Source of the DNA: Varroa destructor
Lineage: Eukaryota; Arthropoda; Arachnida; Mesostigmata; Varroidae
Direction: 5' to 3'
DNA: 64,000 nt
Assembly: GCF_002443255.2 (NCBI RefSeq)
Contig: NW_019211455.1
Span: forward strand, 20,311,126 to 20,375,125
Shown: positions 24,370 to 35,854 of the stretch, one piece after another
Layout of the letters: each line of letters opens with the position of its first letter
How positions within the stretch are numbered: the first letter of the stretch is position 1
Made by a program: the position numbers and the translations under genes
The notes under the pieces: model-generated
What the model was told of the DNA's origin: nothing
The model's database searches: none
Seen by the model: only the letters and a program-made list of their open reading frames with translations

Positions 24370-25376
24370 TTGAGTTAGGCTATAACGCCGGTGGCGCGCT
24401 GATTCGACTGGTGAATTTCCTAGTTGTGCATCGACAGGGAGAGACACCCTTTTTCTCTGTCTGCTCTAGGAATTACATACAACGCCCTTTACGCTTTATA
24501 TGGAGTTTTTACGCTCCGACAGCCAGCTCAGTTCCTGGCACAACTGCGGGAATTACCCACTCGACACTCCTATCTGCGTTTACTTCAAAGTGCTACAAGC
24601 GGCAAGCCAACCTGAGAGTAGGTCCTATTCAGGGCGGCTATGGCAGGGATTTGAAGCATAAATCTTTATCGAAACGCAACATAGAAACATGTGACAAGCC
24701 GACACCGCGTCTGAGCAAAGATTCGAAGGCGGGAGGGGAGGAGGAGGTGTCGACCTAACGCGGTACTAGTGCCGCAGCGATTCGCAAGATATACAAGCGA
24801 AATAGCGAAGGGCAAATGTAACCGTGTGTAAAAAGAAACCAGAAGACTATGGAAAGCTTCCAGGGCACCGTTTAGGCTACCGCCTAAGTGGTTGTCTGCT
24901 CAACCTAAGTGGAGAAGATGGTTGTAAAAGCCGATATCGTTGGCCCTGTCTATCGGGTGACTATGGTCGAAAAGTACGAAATGTTATAGAGAAAAGGCGA
25001 CGAATTGAGCTAACGGGACTAGGCTGAGGAGGTGACCTTAGGGCGGATGCGCCAGCGAGGAAATTGCGAAACCATGTACGTTAATCGAGCGTGGAATAAA
25101 TGCACGAGACATTACGCAATCGATAAGAGTTTCTCAGTGAGGACGGTACGTTTGGAAAGGGAACCGAAACGCCCCATTCAGGCATCGTTCAATGACGACC
25201 ATTTATACATATGCACTTCTTCATAACGCCGAGGCTGGCTTTCGGTTCGAGTTCGTTAACACAGGCATAACGAGGATTATTACACGATTAAGATGTGTGT
25301 CGTACTGTCCATGATATACGAAACGAATGAAAGTAAAGAAAGATAGGCGCGTTGGCTCAAGTGCTTCTATGTAGCG
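24370..25376. other. Mixed-composition stretch, no gene recognised
   Basis: Carries the body of the frame noted at the GTAT repeat, ending in a purine-rich tract (24729-24749, several AGG units), followed by two short plus-strand frames at 24.82-25.23 kb. No recognisable product. Confidence 0.5.
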
Positions 25377-25394
25377 ATATATATATATATATAT
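25377..25394. repeat. (AT)9 microsatellite
   Basis: Nine uninterrupted AT units; the minus-strand frame across it reads an Ile/Tyr repeat and is an artefact. Confidence 0.95.
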
Positions 25395-25619
25395 CCAGAA
25401 ATCAGCTGATTCTAGGTAACAGCGGGTAAATTGTATGATAATAAGGCTAGCTATCAAATGTTTATTGTGAATCATGCCCCTAATCGCTATATTTGAATTT
25501 TACTTTTCATTGCAGTTTGTGAGTTACCGGCATCGTCTATGGAGCATTTGTCACGTATCCGTTCTCGTGGGGATTGAAGGTGTCTTTGTGACATAGTATA
25601 TTAATTTCTAGTGTATTAA

Positions 25620-25638
25620 CTAGCTAGCTAGCTAGCTA
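25620..25638. repeat. (CTAG)4.75 microsatellite
   Basis: Nineteen bases of CTAG repeat. CTAG is self-complementary, so the tract is palindromic throughout. CTAG tandem repeats are much less common than AT or GT tracts. Confidence 0.95.
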
Positions 25639-28600
25639 TCACTAGTTTTGTTGATCGGATTAGTCAGTTATGTTCAGCTACTGCCTCGACAAGCACTGGC
25701 CAAATTTTTTACGGACAATCTAACTTCTCACCTTGTATAGGTACGCAATTATGTTGTTTTGCAAGAAGAATTGTAGCTCTCATGTACCAACTCCTTAGGA
25801 TGAAACTGAAGAGGAAGAGCAGTTAGTTGTGAAGACAATTATCCTCATTGAGTGTTAATAAAAATAGCAGCAGAGATCATTTGAAGTGTGTGGGGCAAAG
25901 CCTAATCCTCTGCTCAAAGCACTAAAAGTGTAACGTGCCTGGCCAAGTGGATGGGTAGCTTTTTCCTCATTCAATGGTAATTCTCTCGGCGTCCTCACTC
26001 CACGAACGAGTCAGTCTATATGTGAGTAAGGAAGACAGAGAAAGCATTGATGCTCAGACATATGGCACGATGTCCTTCAAAAAGTGAATCATTCGATAAC
26101 ATAGCGGATTCGTTCATGCAGTGGTACGCAATTATGGGAGCTCGTTAGGAAATTCAATTATAGTTATTAGACAATTTGTGGAGTTTGCTGGGCTGTCCAA
26201 TTATTATAACCCCCTGAACGAGAGATTCTATGACTAAGCAAGCAATTATATAAGCATATATAAGCATTATACACAGTGTCGAGTAATTCAATTTTGTGTT
26301 GATCACCTCGAAAACCCGTAAAAGCATTTTTTGTACTTCCCTGTGTTTGTAGCCTTTAGTCGAAACACTGCCCCGATTCAGGCTTCTGTACAAGTTTCAC
26401 AAACAGGTAAGTTTTTTTCATAAATTCTAACGACCTAAGTATAAATTTCATTGCCACCACAAGTCCGGGTAGAGACAATTACTCAGTTTAGATACCTTTG
26501 CTTTGAAAAATGTGACATCTCGCATTTTAAAGAGGAACGAGCTTATACGCAGGTTTTACGTTCATGTTGTCATTTAAAAACTGAGAACTTTAAAAAGCTG
26601 TGTTACCTACAAGTGTAAGGTCCTTTTGCCAACCATTTAGGCTTGATGCCCATTGATAAATTAATGTCGGCTAGCACCCAGAGGTTTCTCTGTGGAGTGA
26701 ATGTTCAATTATATAGACGAAAAAACCAGAGAGATACTTTTAATTTACATTAAAAAAATTACTAGTACCAAATCATCAATTTCATCATTTTCCGTTTGTT
26801 TTTTTTCATAAGCTCATGTATTTGAACGCTATTATATTGTTGTCAAAATTAACACCATTGAAATTGAATTCTATGTTTAGTTATAAAAAAAAAAACTGCG
26901 CTAATTTTAGATCGGTTATTTGGATCCAGTACAGCTGGCGTCGATACGCAAGAAGCGTACGTGGGTTGAGTGTTCAGATTTGTTCCCAGTTTCTGTTTTC
27001 TATCTATATGCCTACTGCCAATTTGATTTATTTATTACCACGAGCTAACGATAAGTCTGAGCTGTAGAGTTATTGTTTCTTAAAATTGCAATACATTTCA
27101 ATACACCGTTATTGTCAACTGTGTGATATGTTATCGTCGCGGTCCCAGTGTATCAGGTCGATTAATTGATGTACAGAAAGCTTTATCTGGAAAAAAATAA
27201 TTAGAGGTGACATGTTGTTTCTTTTCCACTGAAAATGCCTAAAAGGGTTGCCTTCTGTAAAACCTAACTGAGGTTATATTCAAGGCTACGGAGAAATTTT
27301 TTTTTTCTTTTCCTATAGTTTCCTTCCTGTGTAAACATTGTCGACGCTAAAAGCTTGACCAACCCAGATCGATTCGTCTACAGTTAATCAATCATAAAGC
27401 AGAAAAAGTTGATCCCAGGACAAATTCGTTAGTACCTCGTTAGTTAGGTACTCTGGTCCGACCTACAAGACAAGTTACGTAGGCATTGAATGTAGATCCT
27501 TATGCAGTATGTTTTTATCGATTCAATTCTAGTGTATATTGCCGATTGTGGCTTCTTGTATTTCCCAATAGCTTGGTAATTTTCTTTCGTGACATGCTCT
27601 AAACTCACGCAATTACAGACGGATAACGTTCTATCACCGGTCGTCCAAGACAGTCTGGGAAATGTATCTTATTTTCGATAGACCTACTGTTATAGTACTT
27701 TCCGTTCTATTGTGTGGTAATTAAGTAAGAGACCAACAGCTGTCAGAATGTATGTAGTTCTCTTTTGTTTTCCACATGCACCCGACGTGTTCAATCAATT
27801 TTGGAGATGTGAGCTAGCCTTGTAACTATCTATTTTTCGTTCGGCCATCTCTTCAATCCCCACGTCGTTCTGTACAGCGCGTCTGAGTAGCTTTCAAATA
27901 AGAACTGGGCTCTCTGTGGTATGGGAACAAGGCTGCGAGGAACCCATGCGAGAAATTGGTTGAACATCATAACAACATTTAGTGATCCTACGATACATGT
28001 TTCGCCTCGGTAGAAAAGTTTCTTTCTTTATAGGAAGGTGTAGGATAATTGCGTAAATGGTAGGAAGACAGCCCGGCACTAGTGAGACCTTGTGATAAGA
28101 AATGCTTCTCCAAAAGGCAATTTAACTCTGAGTTATGTAATATATTATAAACGAAGAACAGAAAGATGTCCTAGTTCATCTAAGTAGCGTAGGTAGTTGC
28201 TGGTTCGTCCTGCGTAATCGACCGAAGTCAGACAAATTTTCAGCAGACTTACTATGGTTTTATACGAAGAAGTCACGGGGTACTTTCACAGTCATTCTAC
28301 TAACTAGTTCTCAATTTTGCTTAGTAATTTCCATCGATTTATTAATATGTTCCTATCTATCTTCGGATAAGCATTCGTGTTCGATATGAAACGTAGGAAT
28401 GTCTATAGCGATCCTGTAAAATCTGTTTCGGAGGCTCTGGCGGAGGTAAATTAGTTATTAAGAATAATCATAGAATTAAACAATATTTAGTTGTTCAAAT
28501 TAATGCGGCGCACTCATACCTGAATTGGCGTAGAAGAAAAGGTCTAGTTCAGCTACGAAAATAGACAATTTCTGGTGATTTGTGGTTGACAAAAAGAAAA

Positions 28601-28778
28601 GGCTGTCGTTAAATCAGAAGCAGCAGTAAGTAGACACTGGCAATACCATGAAGCTTTACGCCTGTACAATGGCGGCCACGGCTAGGTATATCTGCCACAT
28701 TAGCACATCTTTTTGTGTATGGTCTTTTTCAAGGCGCACCCTATTAATTTTAGCATGGTCCTAAATCCGCATACTTAC
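25639..28778. other. A+T-rich stretch, no gene recognised
   Basis: Mostly featureless. The one splice-like signal is a 54-base interval at 26353-26406, bounded by a pyrimidine-tract acceptor (ending TTTGTAG) and a perfect CAG/GTAAGT donor, open in two frames. It is too short and unrecognisable to call as a gene, but could be a small exon on the plus strand. Confidence 0.5.
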
Positions 28779-28972
28779 CTATCGGTCGTCATCAAAGTTT
28801 AAGGTTTCTGCTTGCCGGAGCCTTCGATACAGAAGATGGAGCGATGTGATCTTACTGATATTCATGAAATACACAAAAGGAAGCCTAACAATGCCAGCCC
28901 CATCTTCGTTCACGGCGGAGTCCACTGTCATCAGTGAGGGCGTATAGGAGGCCATTGTTCTAACTGAATGTT
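28779..28972 (-). CDS. Candidate exon / small ORF, 58 aa, minus strand
   Basis: ATG 28955 sits in a favourable context (A at -3, G at +4). The frame runs 58 codons to a TAG at 28781-28779, directly followed on the minus strand by GTAAGT. A good acceptor (ccattacttgcag) lies 17 bases upstream of the ATG, so the whole interval could be one exon ending exactly at the stop codon. The peptide has an acidic N-terminal third (VNEDGAG), a basic middle (LLYRRLRQAE) and an acidic end (NFDDDR). No family is recognised. The other two frames contain stops close to the donor. Confidence 0.18.
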
Positions 28973-28981
28973 CTGCAAGTA

Positions 28982-30824
28982 ATGGGAGCGCTCATAAAAA
29001 TCCCCATATGCTCTTCAGAGTTGGGATCGGGTCGTCTGTACGAATTAGGCGGATCTGGTTCATGCACAGTCTCTAGCGTCTCTGAGAACATGCAAAATTA
29101 TATTTCTAAAAAGCTGAAAAAGTAAACCGTATGCTACAGAACAATAAAACTCCGTACGACGCTTATTTGTTTTGATGCGGGTCTTTTTAACTATGTTAGA
29201 ATATACCATGATACTACGATAGCTATATATTTAGATTATATCACAGTATAAACGAGCCACTTAATCTACAACTGTAACAGCAAAGCAGATAGCCCAGTTC
29301 AATATGTTGGTCAGGACCGACGCTGTGTAAGCTCGCATTGAATAATTGCGTTTGCTAGAAGACCATAGCCATATTTGTCTTTATGCAACCCATTCGAAAT
29401 GCCTAATTAGTAACCGTAAGCAACCCCAGGGAAGAAGTTTGGTAACCAAATATTCTTGGTGAACCTTGCAGAAGGCCAAAGGATCAGGACAAACTCACTC
29501 ATTTGAATAAAGTTCACTGAAAATGACATGGAATATTTATGGCCGAATTACAGCTGTCACTCAGACTATTAAATACAAGAATGTAAAGAAGAGCAGTAAG
29601 GTTGAAATGGGTGAACACGACCAAGATACATCATGCACTTTTAATAAACGCTCGCTGTTTCTTTAGACCTAGCCTAATCAAAATGGATTCTAAGTAAGGT
29701 GCTCTACTTGCATAGAACGAAACGAACATTCAATCGGCCTGTTCTTCTTCGAAGACGTCAACCTCAAGCTGACCTTTTGCTCCGCCGTAATCCACTCGGT
29801 TTGATACTAAATAGTGCGCCGCAAATACGTTTCGCATAGTCAGAATTTTCTAAAAGAATACTACTATATCTCGACAGTGCAATAAATAACAGACACACCA
29901 GATATTAGGTCAAAAATTATTAAATCCAACTTACTGTTTCGTATATAGTTTGTACAGGGCCATATTTCTCATATAAAAAATCCACCAAAATAGCTGATTG
30001 AATGAGATGGATACGTGTAACAATGGGCTTGCGTATGTACAAAGATTTGGTCCACGTAGCTGTTTTCACTACAGGTCTGGCGCCGCTAATCAAATTGCAT
30101 TAACGATGTAAGTAAAAATAACGAACACTATTACTTAGAAAATGTTTGACTTCATATTTCTTTTGAGTCTGCTCTACACGTGTGAATGTTATGGTAGTGC
30201 TGGGTTACGTTGTCGGCGTACCGTGATCTGTGGTTGTTCTTCCCACCCATGTCGGAAGCGATGCACGGACGAAGTCTGTCCAGCCGTTAAAAAGCCGATC
30301 GCAAGAAACTTTGGCCTATTTCTAGGCCACAGGTTCTATTCAAAACAGAAGCTCGTTCTATAAGTTAGTTTATAGAACGTGCGTAGAATTTTGTTTGGGG
30401 CAGCCGGTCGTTGCTTTTGATTTGATCGTTATTTCTGCTCTAGTTGTCTTTTGTTGTTGTCTTTATTATGCTTAGCATTAATAGTCTTTCTATTTTTTTC
30501 GTCTGCCCTTGTTCCTTGTTTTTCGCTCGCTACTCCACCATAAAGTGCATAGACGCGTTGACTTCCATCGGCTTTATTTCTCATTGCTCATTTACAACGA
30601 GTGGCATGCATTCGTTTGGTTACGGTGGACATCCACCATTTCAGTTGTTGCTAGCGGCGGATAGGGTAAATCATCCAAAGCTAGCCAACAGACCTTTAAG
30701 GCCACCAGTGGCTAAATAAGGCCCTTTCAGCACAACCTTGTTTGGCCTTTGCCAAGGTTAGCAACGCCCTCCAATAGAAGTTAACAACTGCTGCAGTTAT
30801 GCCACCGAGATTTGTACTTGTATG
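28982..30824. other. Mostly empty stretch
   Basis: 29.0-30.1 kb has no frame of 60 codons on either strand. Two plus-strand frames at 30.14-30.36 and 30.44-30.72 kb mark the start of a more G+C-rich block but are unrecognisable. Confidence 0.5.
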
Positions 30825-31040
30825 TTAAACCACAGCACAGTCCCATACAGTCGATAGAAAAAAACCGGGTGCTCGAGGTCGACTACTAGTCACGGGTGGT
30901 CCACCGACCGTGCTACCGCTGCCGTTGTGATGGTGAAGGGTGGAATTGAGATGATCGTTCAGATGAGCATGCAATACTAGTAGCAACAACGTTGTCTGCG
31001 GGAAGAAGCCCTGTTCAAGCGAGAGTGTTGAGGGATGTGC
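30825..31040 (-). CDS. Uncertain open frame without ATG, 71 codons, minus strand
   Basis: Open between in-frame stops on the minus strand, with no ATG. Within it a strong acceptor (cttcttcccgcag, exon side beginning at 30995) is in phase. The encoded stretch is His/Asn/Ser/Gly/Pro-rich (HLNDHLNSTLHHH, then GSGSTVGGPP), the kind of low-complexity linker found in many transcription factors, but no domain accompanies it. It might be an internal exon; the donor side is weak. It is not phase-compatible with the exon ending at 31457. Confidence 0.15.
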   Translation of the reverse strand, partial: AHPSTLSLEQGFFPQTTLLLLVLHAHLNDHLNSTLHHHNGSGSTVGGPPVTSSRPRAPGFFLSTVWDCAVV

Positions 31041-31106
31041 CTATTCGACTGATCATCCGGCTAACAAACGACCGGACAGATGGGCTAAAAGAGTTGCCGC
31101 AGTTGT

Positions 31107-31586
31107 TCATCTTTTTTTGCGCCTGCCGCTACCGCTTCTGCTCGTTTCGACTTCAATCCAGCAGGCAGCGGTCACTGTCTCAGAATGCCGAAAATATCCA
31201 TTCCCTGCATCCACCAGTACTCGCCTGACAATTGGCTTTCTGAGAACTGAAAGGTCTATCAGTCTAGATGGCAGAATGCTCCTCGACTGTCGCTTTCGCC
31301 ATTGTTATCATGTATTATAGTATGCGCGCCTCGTGCTCGTTGCTTGTGGTAGTATAGTGTAGCAGGTCATTCTTTTTTTTAGAAAACTCTTCTACATCTT
31401 TTTATTGTTCGCCACAGGCATCTAGCTTCACAGGCGGCGCATGCTTGAGTACTCACTCGTCAGCTGGACATCGCCTGAGTTCAACCATGCAAACTGGCAA
31501 TGGAGGGACGGCGTCGCCAGCTGCAGCTGCAAGAGTACCAGCAGCAAGCGCTGCATAGCTTGTAATGGCAGTAACAGCAGCGACAT
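31107..31586 (-). CDS. Speculative two-exon secreted peptide precursor, about 89 aa
   Basis: Minus-strand model. Exon 1 (31586-31457): ATG 31586 with A at -3, 43 codons plus one base, ending at a good donor (A/GTGAGT). It begins with a signal-peptide-like segment: two Leu-rich runs (SLLLLPLQ, then LLLVLLQLQLA) split by Gln-Arg. Exon 2 (31246-31107) follows an acceptor (gacctttcag), is in phase, and adds 46 residues ending in a basic tail (SGSGRRKKR) before TGA. The implied intron is 210 bases. Basic tails are typical of processed peptide precursors. Caution: the Leu-rich run comes from a CAG/CTG-rich tract (31516-31585), which reads as Leu in this frame by necessity, and acceptor choice is uncertain. 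No known peptide family is recognised. Confidence 0.2.
31516..31585. repeat. Imperfect CAG/GCA-rich tract
   Basis: Interrupted CAG, GCA and AGC units dominate about 70 bases. Every frame is affected: Gln-rich or Ala-rich on plus, Leu-rich on minus. It resembles degenerate opa-type trinucleotide repeats found in arthropod coding exons, but it does not show which strand or frame, if any, is translated. Confidence 0.6.
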
Positions 31587-31799
31587 TTTCGACAAATCAA
31601 CTATCATTCGCCACCATTGGGGGGAGAGGATCATAAGGGAAGCACACTTCTTGATCGCAATCAAAGAACCGGATGCCCCAGATGGACATCACATCACCGT
31701 TGTGACTTCAACGAACGGTTCTAGTGGAGATGCGGCATCCTTGCTGCAGCTAATAGACACGACAGATGGCTAGATAGGCAGAATATCGCCGTCTGGTTT

Positions 31800-32956
31800 C
31801 AGATAACGTTAAAGCATATAAGAAATCTGAAAAAGTCAAGTGGCCTGTGTTGAATATTTCCTTCAGCATTCAGATTTCTTTCGGAAATAAACGGGCGAGC
31901 TAGTTCTGCGGTTCATGAGATCTTATCGAGGTGTATTACGAGACATATAAGACTAGTTCATGGTTAGACAGTACACAAAGTAACCACACCGGTATTAAGG
32001 TGCCAGGATGATTTTATATACATAGAATCAACCCATATTGCTAATTAAAGCACCAGTTCACGCTTAGTGTCATAAACGGCATGGACAAGATTTTGCTATC
32101 TCCAAAGTGTACGAAATAGACCCCGGGCCGTTAGCGTGCTGGCACTATTCTGGGCCATCCCTGTAACATAGAAACACGATCAATGTTCTCTCTTGACAGA
32201 GGAAGTTTTATGATAAGCTAGCCAGATGGCCATGTTAGCCACATCAAGGAGAATACTTATTCAGTGCTCCCTAAGTTGGCTTAAGTGAAGGTCTACCGAT
32301 TTGGTTTATGTCCCTATTGCTTCAGACAGATCGACAGTTTTGCTTAATAGTGATGAGGAGCATATATGTGCCACACTAACAGCTCGAAATAATCGCTTAG
32401 CTAATGCCGAGGCTTCGAATAATGCGAGGTGTGTTTTCACAACGATCACTTAGAGGACTTAGTAAATGGTTCGATAAAGCGAAATATAACAGGACAAATA
32501 TCAAAGTTCATTCAAAGGATACAGCTTTGCGCGGGAGCGTAAAGCACGAAAAATGTACAATTGAATGAACATATCTTCTTTGGTTTGCGGTCCCGCGACA
32601 CGTACCATGGCGTAAGATGGTTTTTAATTTCCTGCATATACGCGTATTCGTGTCATTTTTCGAAAGTTGAGCATTTCAGATATTTATATGGCACAGCAGG
32701 CAATAAATGATTTCTGTTGAGGTTGACAAGGGCGTATTGTTTGGCTCTCTCCTGACAGCAATCCGAAGATCCGGTAATATGGGGATCGGGTTAGCGAAAA
32801 TATTTCGCAAGGCCTTTTTCTAGCCTTTCAAAAGGTTTCTTTCTTCTTCCAGCCGCTTTTTCCCATCAATACTTCCCGACATTTTTCGCATTTTAGCTCT
32901 TTACGCGCTCACATTTTCGTCGATCAACTTTGTCCCTCTTTACACGGACCTTCTAG
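31800..32956. other. A+T-rich stretch, no gene recognised
   Basis: No frame of 60 codons and no recognisable element. Confidence 0.6.
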
Positions 32957-33434
32957 AATGGATGGCAGTGGATTTGACAGGATTCGGACGTTTAGCTCAA
33001 TGTGCACGCATGGCCATTCTACGGCAGCAGTGGGTGGCACAAAGATGGGTGTTTTCGAAGTGTTCTGCGTATGCCCTGGCGTCGTTTATGTCCAATGAGA
33101 CATGGAAGTTCTTGGGTGTATGCTCTTGGCTGCAGTTAAGTTACTGACGTGGTCGGGTTTGGCCTTGCGTCGTTTTACGCGCCGCAAAGATCGGAAGGGG
33201 AATGAACTTATCGCCCACGCTACCACTGCGCCCTGCTAATTACTCATTGTAGCGTCTCTGTCCTTCGATGACGGCAGCGGGCAGCCATAGTAAAATTGAC
33301 TGTTATTTCCTTTTTGCTCGATGCCGCCGGGCAACTTTGGTCACCCAGCGGGACTTCTTTCGGGTCGGAACACAGAGCGGGAGGGCTAGCAGAAGATTTT
33401 TGGTGGTGTTTGCAGCCAGCTGACGACTAGAGAG
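32957..33434. other. G+C-richer stretch, no gene recognised
   Basis: A 61-codon ATG frame lies at 32962-33147 (plus). It is unrecognisable and in a poor start context. The rest holds only short frames. Confidence 0.45.
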
Positions 33435-33719
33435 ATGAGGACAACGAATGAAAAAAAGGTACAGGCAGTAAGCACTAACGTTTCAGCCCCGCCGGACCAA
33501 GAGTACATTTTAAACCCTGAAAATTTTACGTCTCTGAAAGCATATCCTACGCAGCATGAAGTCGTTCCTTGTCGTCTCTTCCTGCCTGTGACCACCCTTC
33601 GTCCCCCGACCTTCACGGCCGTCCCGGACGAAACGGGTATGGAGGACGACAACAATAAAGAATCAGGCCAATTATGTGTCGGCGATAGGGGGCACCGGGG
33701 AAACAGTTCTAGGGGCTAA
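33435..33719 (+). CDS. Uncertain open reading frame, 94 aa
   Basis: ATG 33435 (G at -3), in-frame stop at 33719. A fair acceptor (ggtggtgtttgcag) lies about 20 bases upstream. The product is soluble-looking, with two possible N-glycosylation sequons (NVS, NFT), Pro/Thr-rich middle (TTLRPPTFTAVP) and an acidic/Asn patch (EDDNNKE). No domain is recognised. The opposite strand carries a frame ending in one hydrophobic segment of about 22 residues (33386-33655, TTG start), so strand assignment is uncertain. Confidence 0.2.
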   Translation: MRTTNEKKVQAVSTNVSAPPDQEYILNPENFTSLKAYPTQHEVVPCRLFLPVTTLRPPTFTAVPDETGMEDDNNKESGQLCVGDRGHRGNSSRG

Positions 33720-35220
33720 AACGACATCGACACCACTGCTGCCTTTACTTGCAGTGGCTTTGTTGTAAGGAACACAGTGAACTTTCCTTAGAAATTAGCA
33801 GAAATCGGGACGTGGTTTTTAAAGGATAAAGTTAGAATATCGCCGTCATCACTAAAACCCATAGAGGAGTGACATAAATAGCCTCAAATCATCGTAGGAT
33901 ACGAAGTAACCGCCTTAGTCATGTCGCTTATTGATATAGCTATCATGGTCAGACATTAATGTCTAGCAGAGCTACATAGGACCGAGAAAATGCGAAGTTA
34001 TGACTTTTTGTGTACAAAGAAGTTGCTTGCCTATCACTACAGAAAAAATCGCTCATCCTTCGCTAGATATGTCATGTCTGCAGCTGGATGCTTGGCGCAT
34101 TGGCTGTGGCACACTGATGTCGCAAGGAAACACGAACGGCTCTTCTTGAATTTTCGGCCCAATGTGACAATATGGTGCGTGCAAAGATATTACGAGTAAA
34201 TTAGCTCGAGGAAATCGGTGTTTGTTGCCGGGCAGGAAGTAGCACACAGACAAGCAAGGTATTCTATGCCAGAAGAAGGTATTTGATTGCACCTGTTTCC
34301 GGCCAAAAAATTGTTTTGGCGACATTTCCCCTTCAAAACCTTTTCTAAAAATCGGTAACAAAAACTATGAATAAACACACAAGATAATTCGAAAAACTTT
34401 GTGTTTACTGCACAGATGTACCGCAACATGTTTATTGTCCACTCTATTTGTGTGGTGAAAATGTCGTAATAGATTTTGATAATAAATCTGAAATAATTAC
34501 GGGTCATGTAAAATAAAGCTATACAGACCGATGTTTGAATAAGTGATCCAATTAAAAGTAATTAAAACGTATATATTACTACCGCTACTACAGAATGAGA
34601 GAATGATTTTTTCATGATTAGCGAAACCTTGAAGGGGCATTAATAGTTTCATGATATCTGAAGTAAGCTCGGGATTGTGGGATATCCCGTCTCACAGCCA
34701 TTCCTAGTAGTCAATATTATCATTTTTAAAGTATTTCCGAAATAGCAATTGAGATACCTGGATTTTCCGCCTTTTTGTAGGCAAAACCCAACGGGTCAGC
34801 TAAACACGTACCCAGATTTCGCCTTCCAGCTAGTGATTAAAAGGCCGATGCCTCTTTTGGGTCAGCTGTCCAACTCTGTAAAAATGTCATTCTAGCATTT
34901 AGTAAGATTAGTTACGGGGGGAAGGGAGGATAATAACTGAGGAATGAGTTGCTATCGAAGTACACATTCGATACCACAAATACGACATAGAAAATCTACC
35001 CAAATACTACGATGGCAGGACCTTATATAAAAAAAAAAACAATGGTGACAAACACGAAACATCGCTTACCCTTGTGTAAATCTATGGATTACTAGCAAGG
35101 GCCATAATGGCTGGCCGAGAGCACAGTATTTCGGGACTCAGTGTATGAATCAGGATACGTAAGACAATAAACCTATGTATGGTATTAAATCAACATGAAA
35201 ACATAGACTTGATTAGAAGT
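33720..35220. other. A+T-rich stretch, no gene recognised
   Basis: Three overlapping frames of 69-105 codons at 33.99-34.51 kb on opposite strands, none recognisable. An A run lies near 35030. Confidence 0.5.
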
Positions 35221-35234
35221 TATATATATATATA
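35221..35234. repeat. (TA)7 microsatellite
   Basis: Seven TA units, one of three TA/AT or A tracts within about 640 bases. Confidence 0.9.
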
Positions 35235-35703
35235 CCAAGTGGGGATAGTCATAAAAAGTTATTTTATCTATAGTGTACAGTTAATCGTATCTGTCGTACT
35301 ATGATGTTCCTGTAACAGCAATGAGTTCCACGAGCCGTATTTTACCCATCTTACCGTATGTTGTACGCCTGTATTTTGCTGATCTTTGATGTAGTTCTAG
35401 AGTCCAAAGGATAAATATGATATTACTGTTAATATGTTATAAAAATATGGAAATACAATAATACAGAAATTTGCGACGTATGATTATTTCGGTAGACGTA
35501 TTTATACTTGTGGTATATGACCATCGACATTTAGCGAAAGAAATGCTTATCTCAGACTAAAGGGTTATTTCAGGCTGTTATAGGTCTAATTGAGTACCTA
35601 TAACTTTGGCCTTCTCTAACGATGTTTATTATACGTAGCATTCGCATGCCGAGAAACAATGAATAAGGGCCGTTATATCGCGCACTGCGTTTTTGGATCT
35701 CAA

Positions 35704-35719
35704 ATATATATATATATAT
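35704..35719. repeat. (AT)8 microsatellite
   Basis: Eight uninterrupted AT units. Confidence 0.93.
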
Positions 35720-35838
35720 GCACATATTAATACGTATGATTCCTGGGTTGGCATAGTAGTTGGTTTCATATTTAAGTAAAAAAGAAAAAAGCTACACATC
35801 TGCGTTGTCGACATGATTTCACGGTTTGTCCTTATACC

Positions 35839-35854
35839 AAAAAAAAAAAAAAAA
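35839..35854. repeat. (A)16 homopolymer
   Basis: Sixteen consecutive A with no recognisable retroposon body upstream. Confidence 0.93.

Noticed and set aside
24360..24758. 132-codon plus-strand frame
   Set aside because: Its ATG lies in a GTAT microsatellite, a second frame overlaps it, and nothing in it is recognisable.
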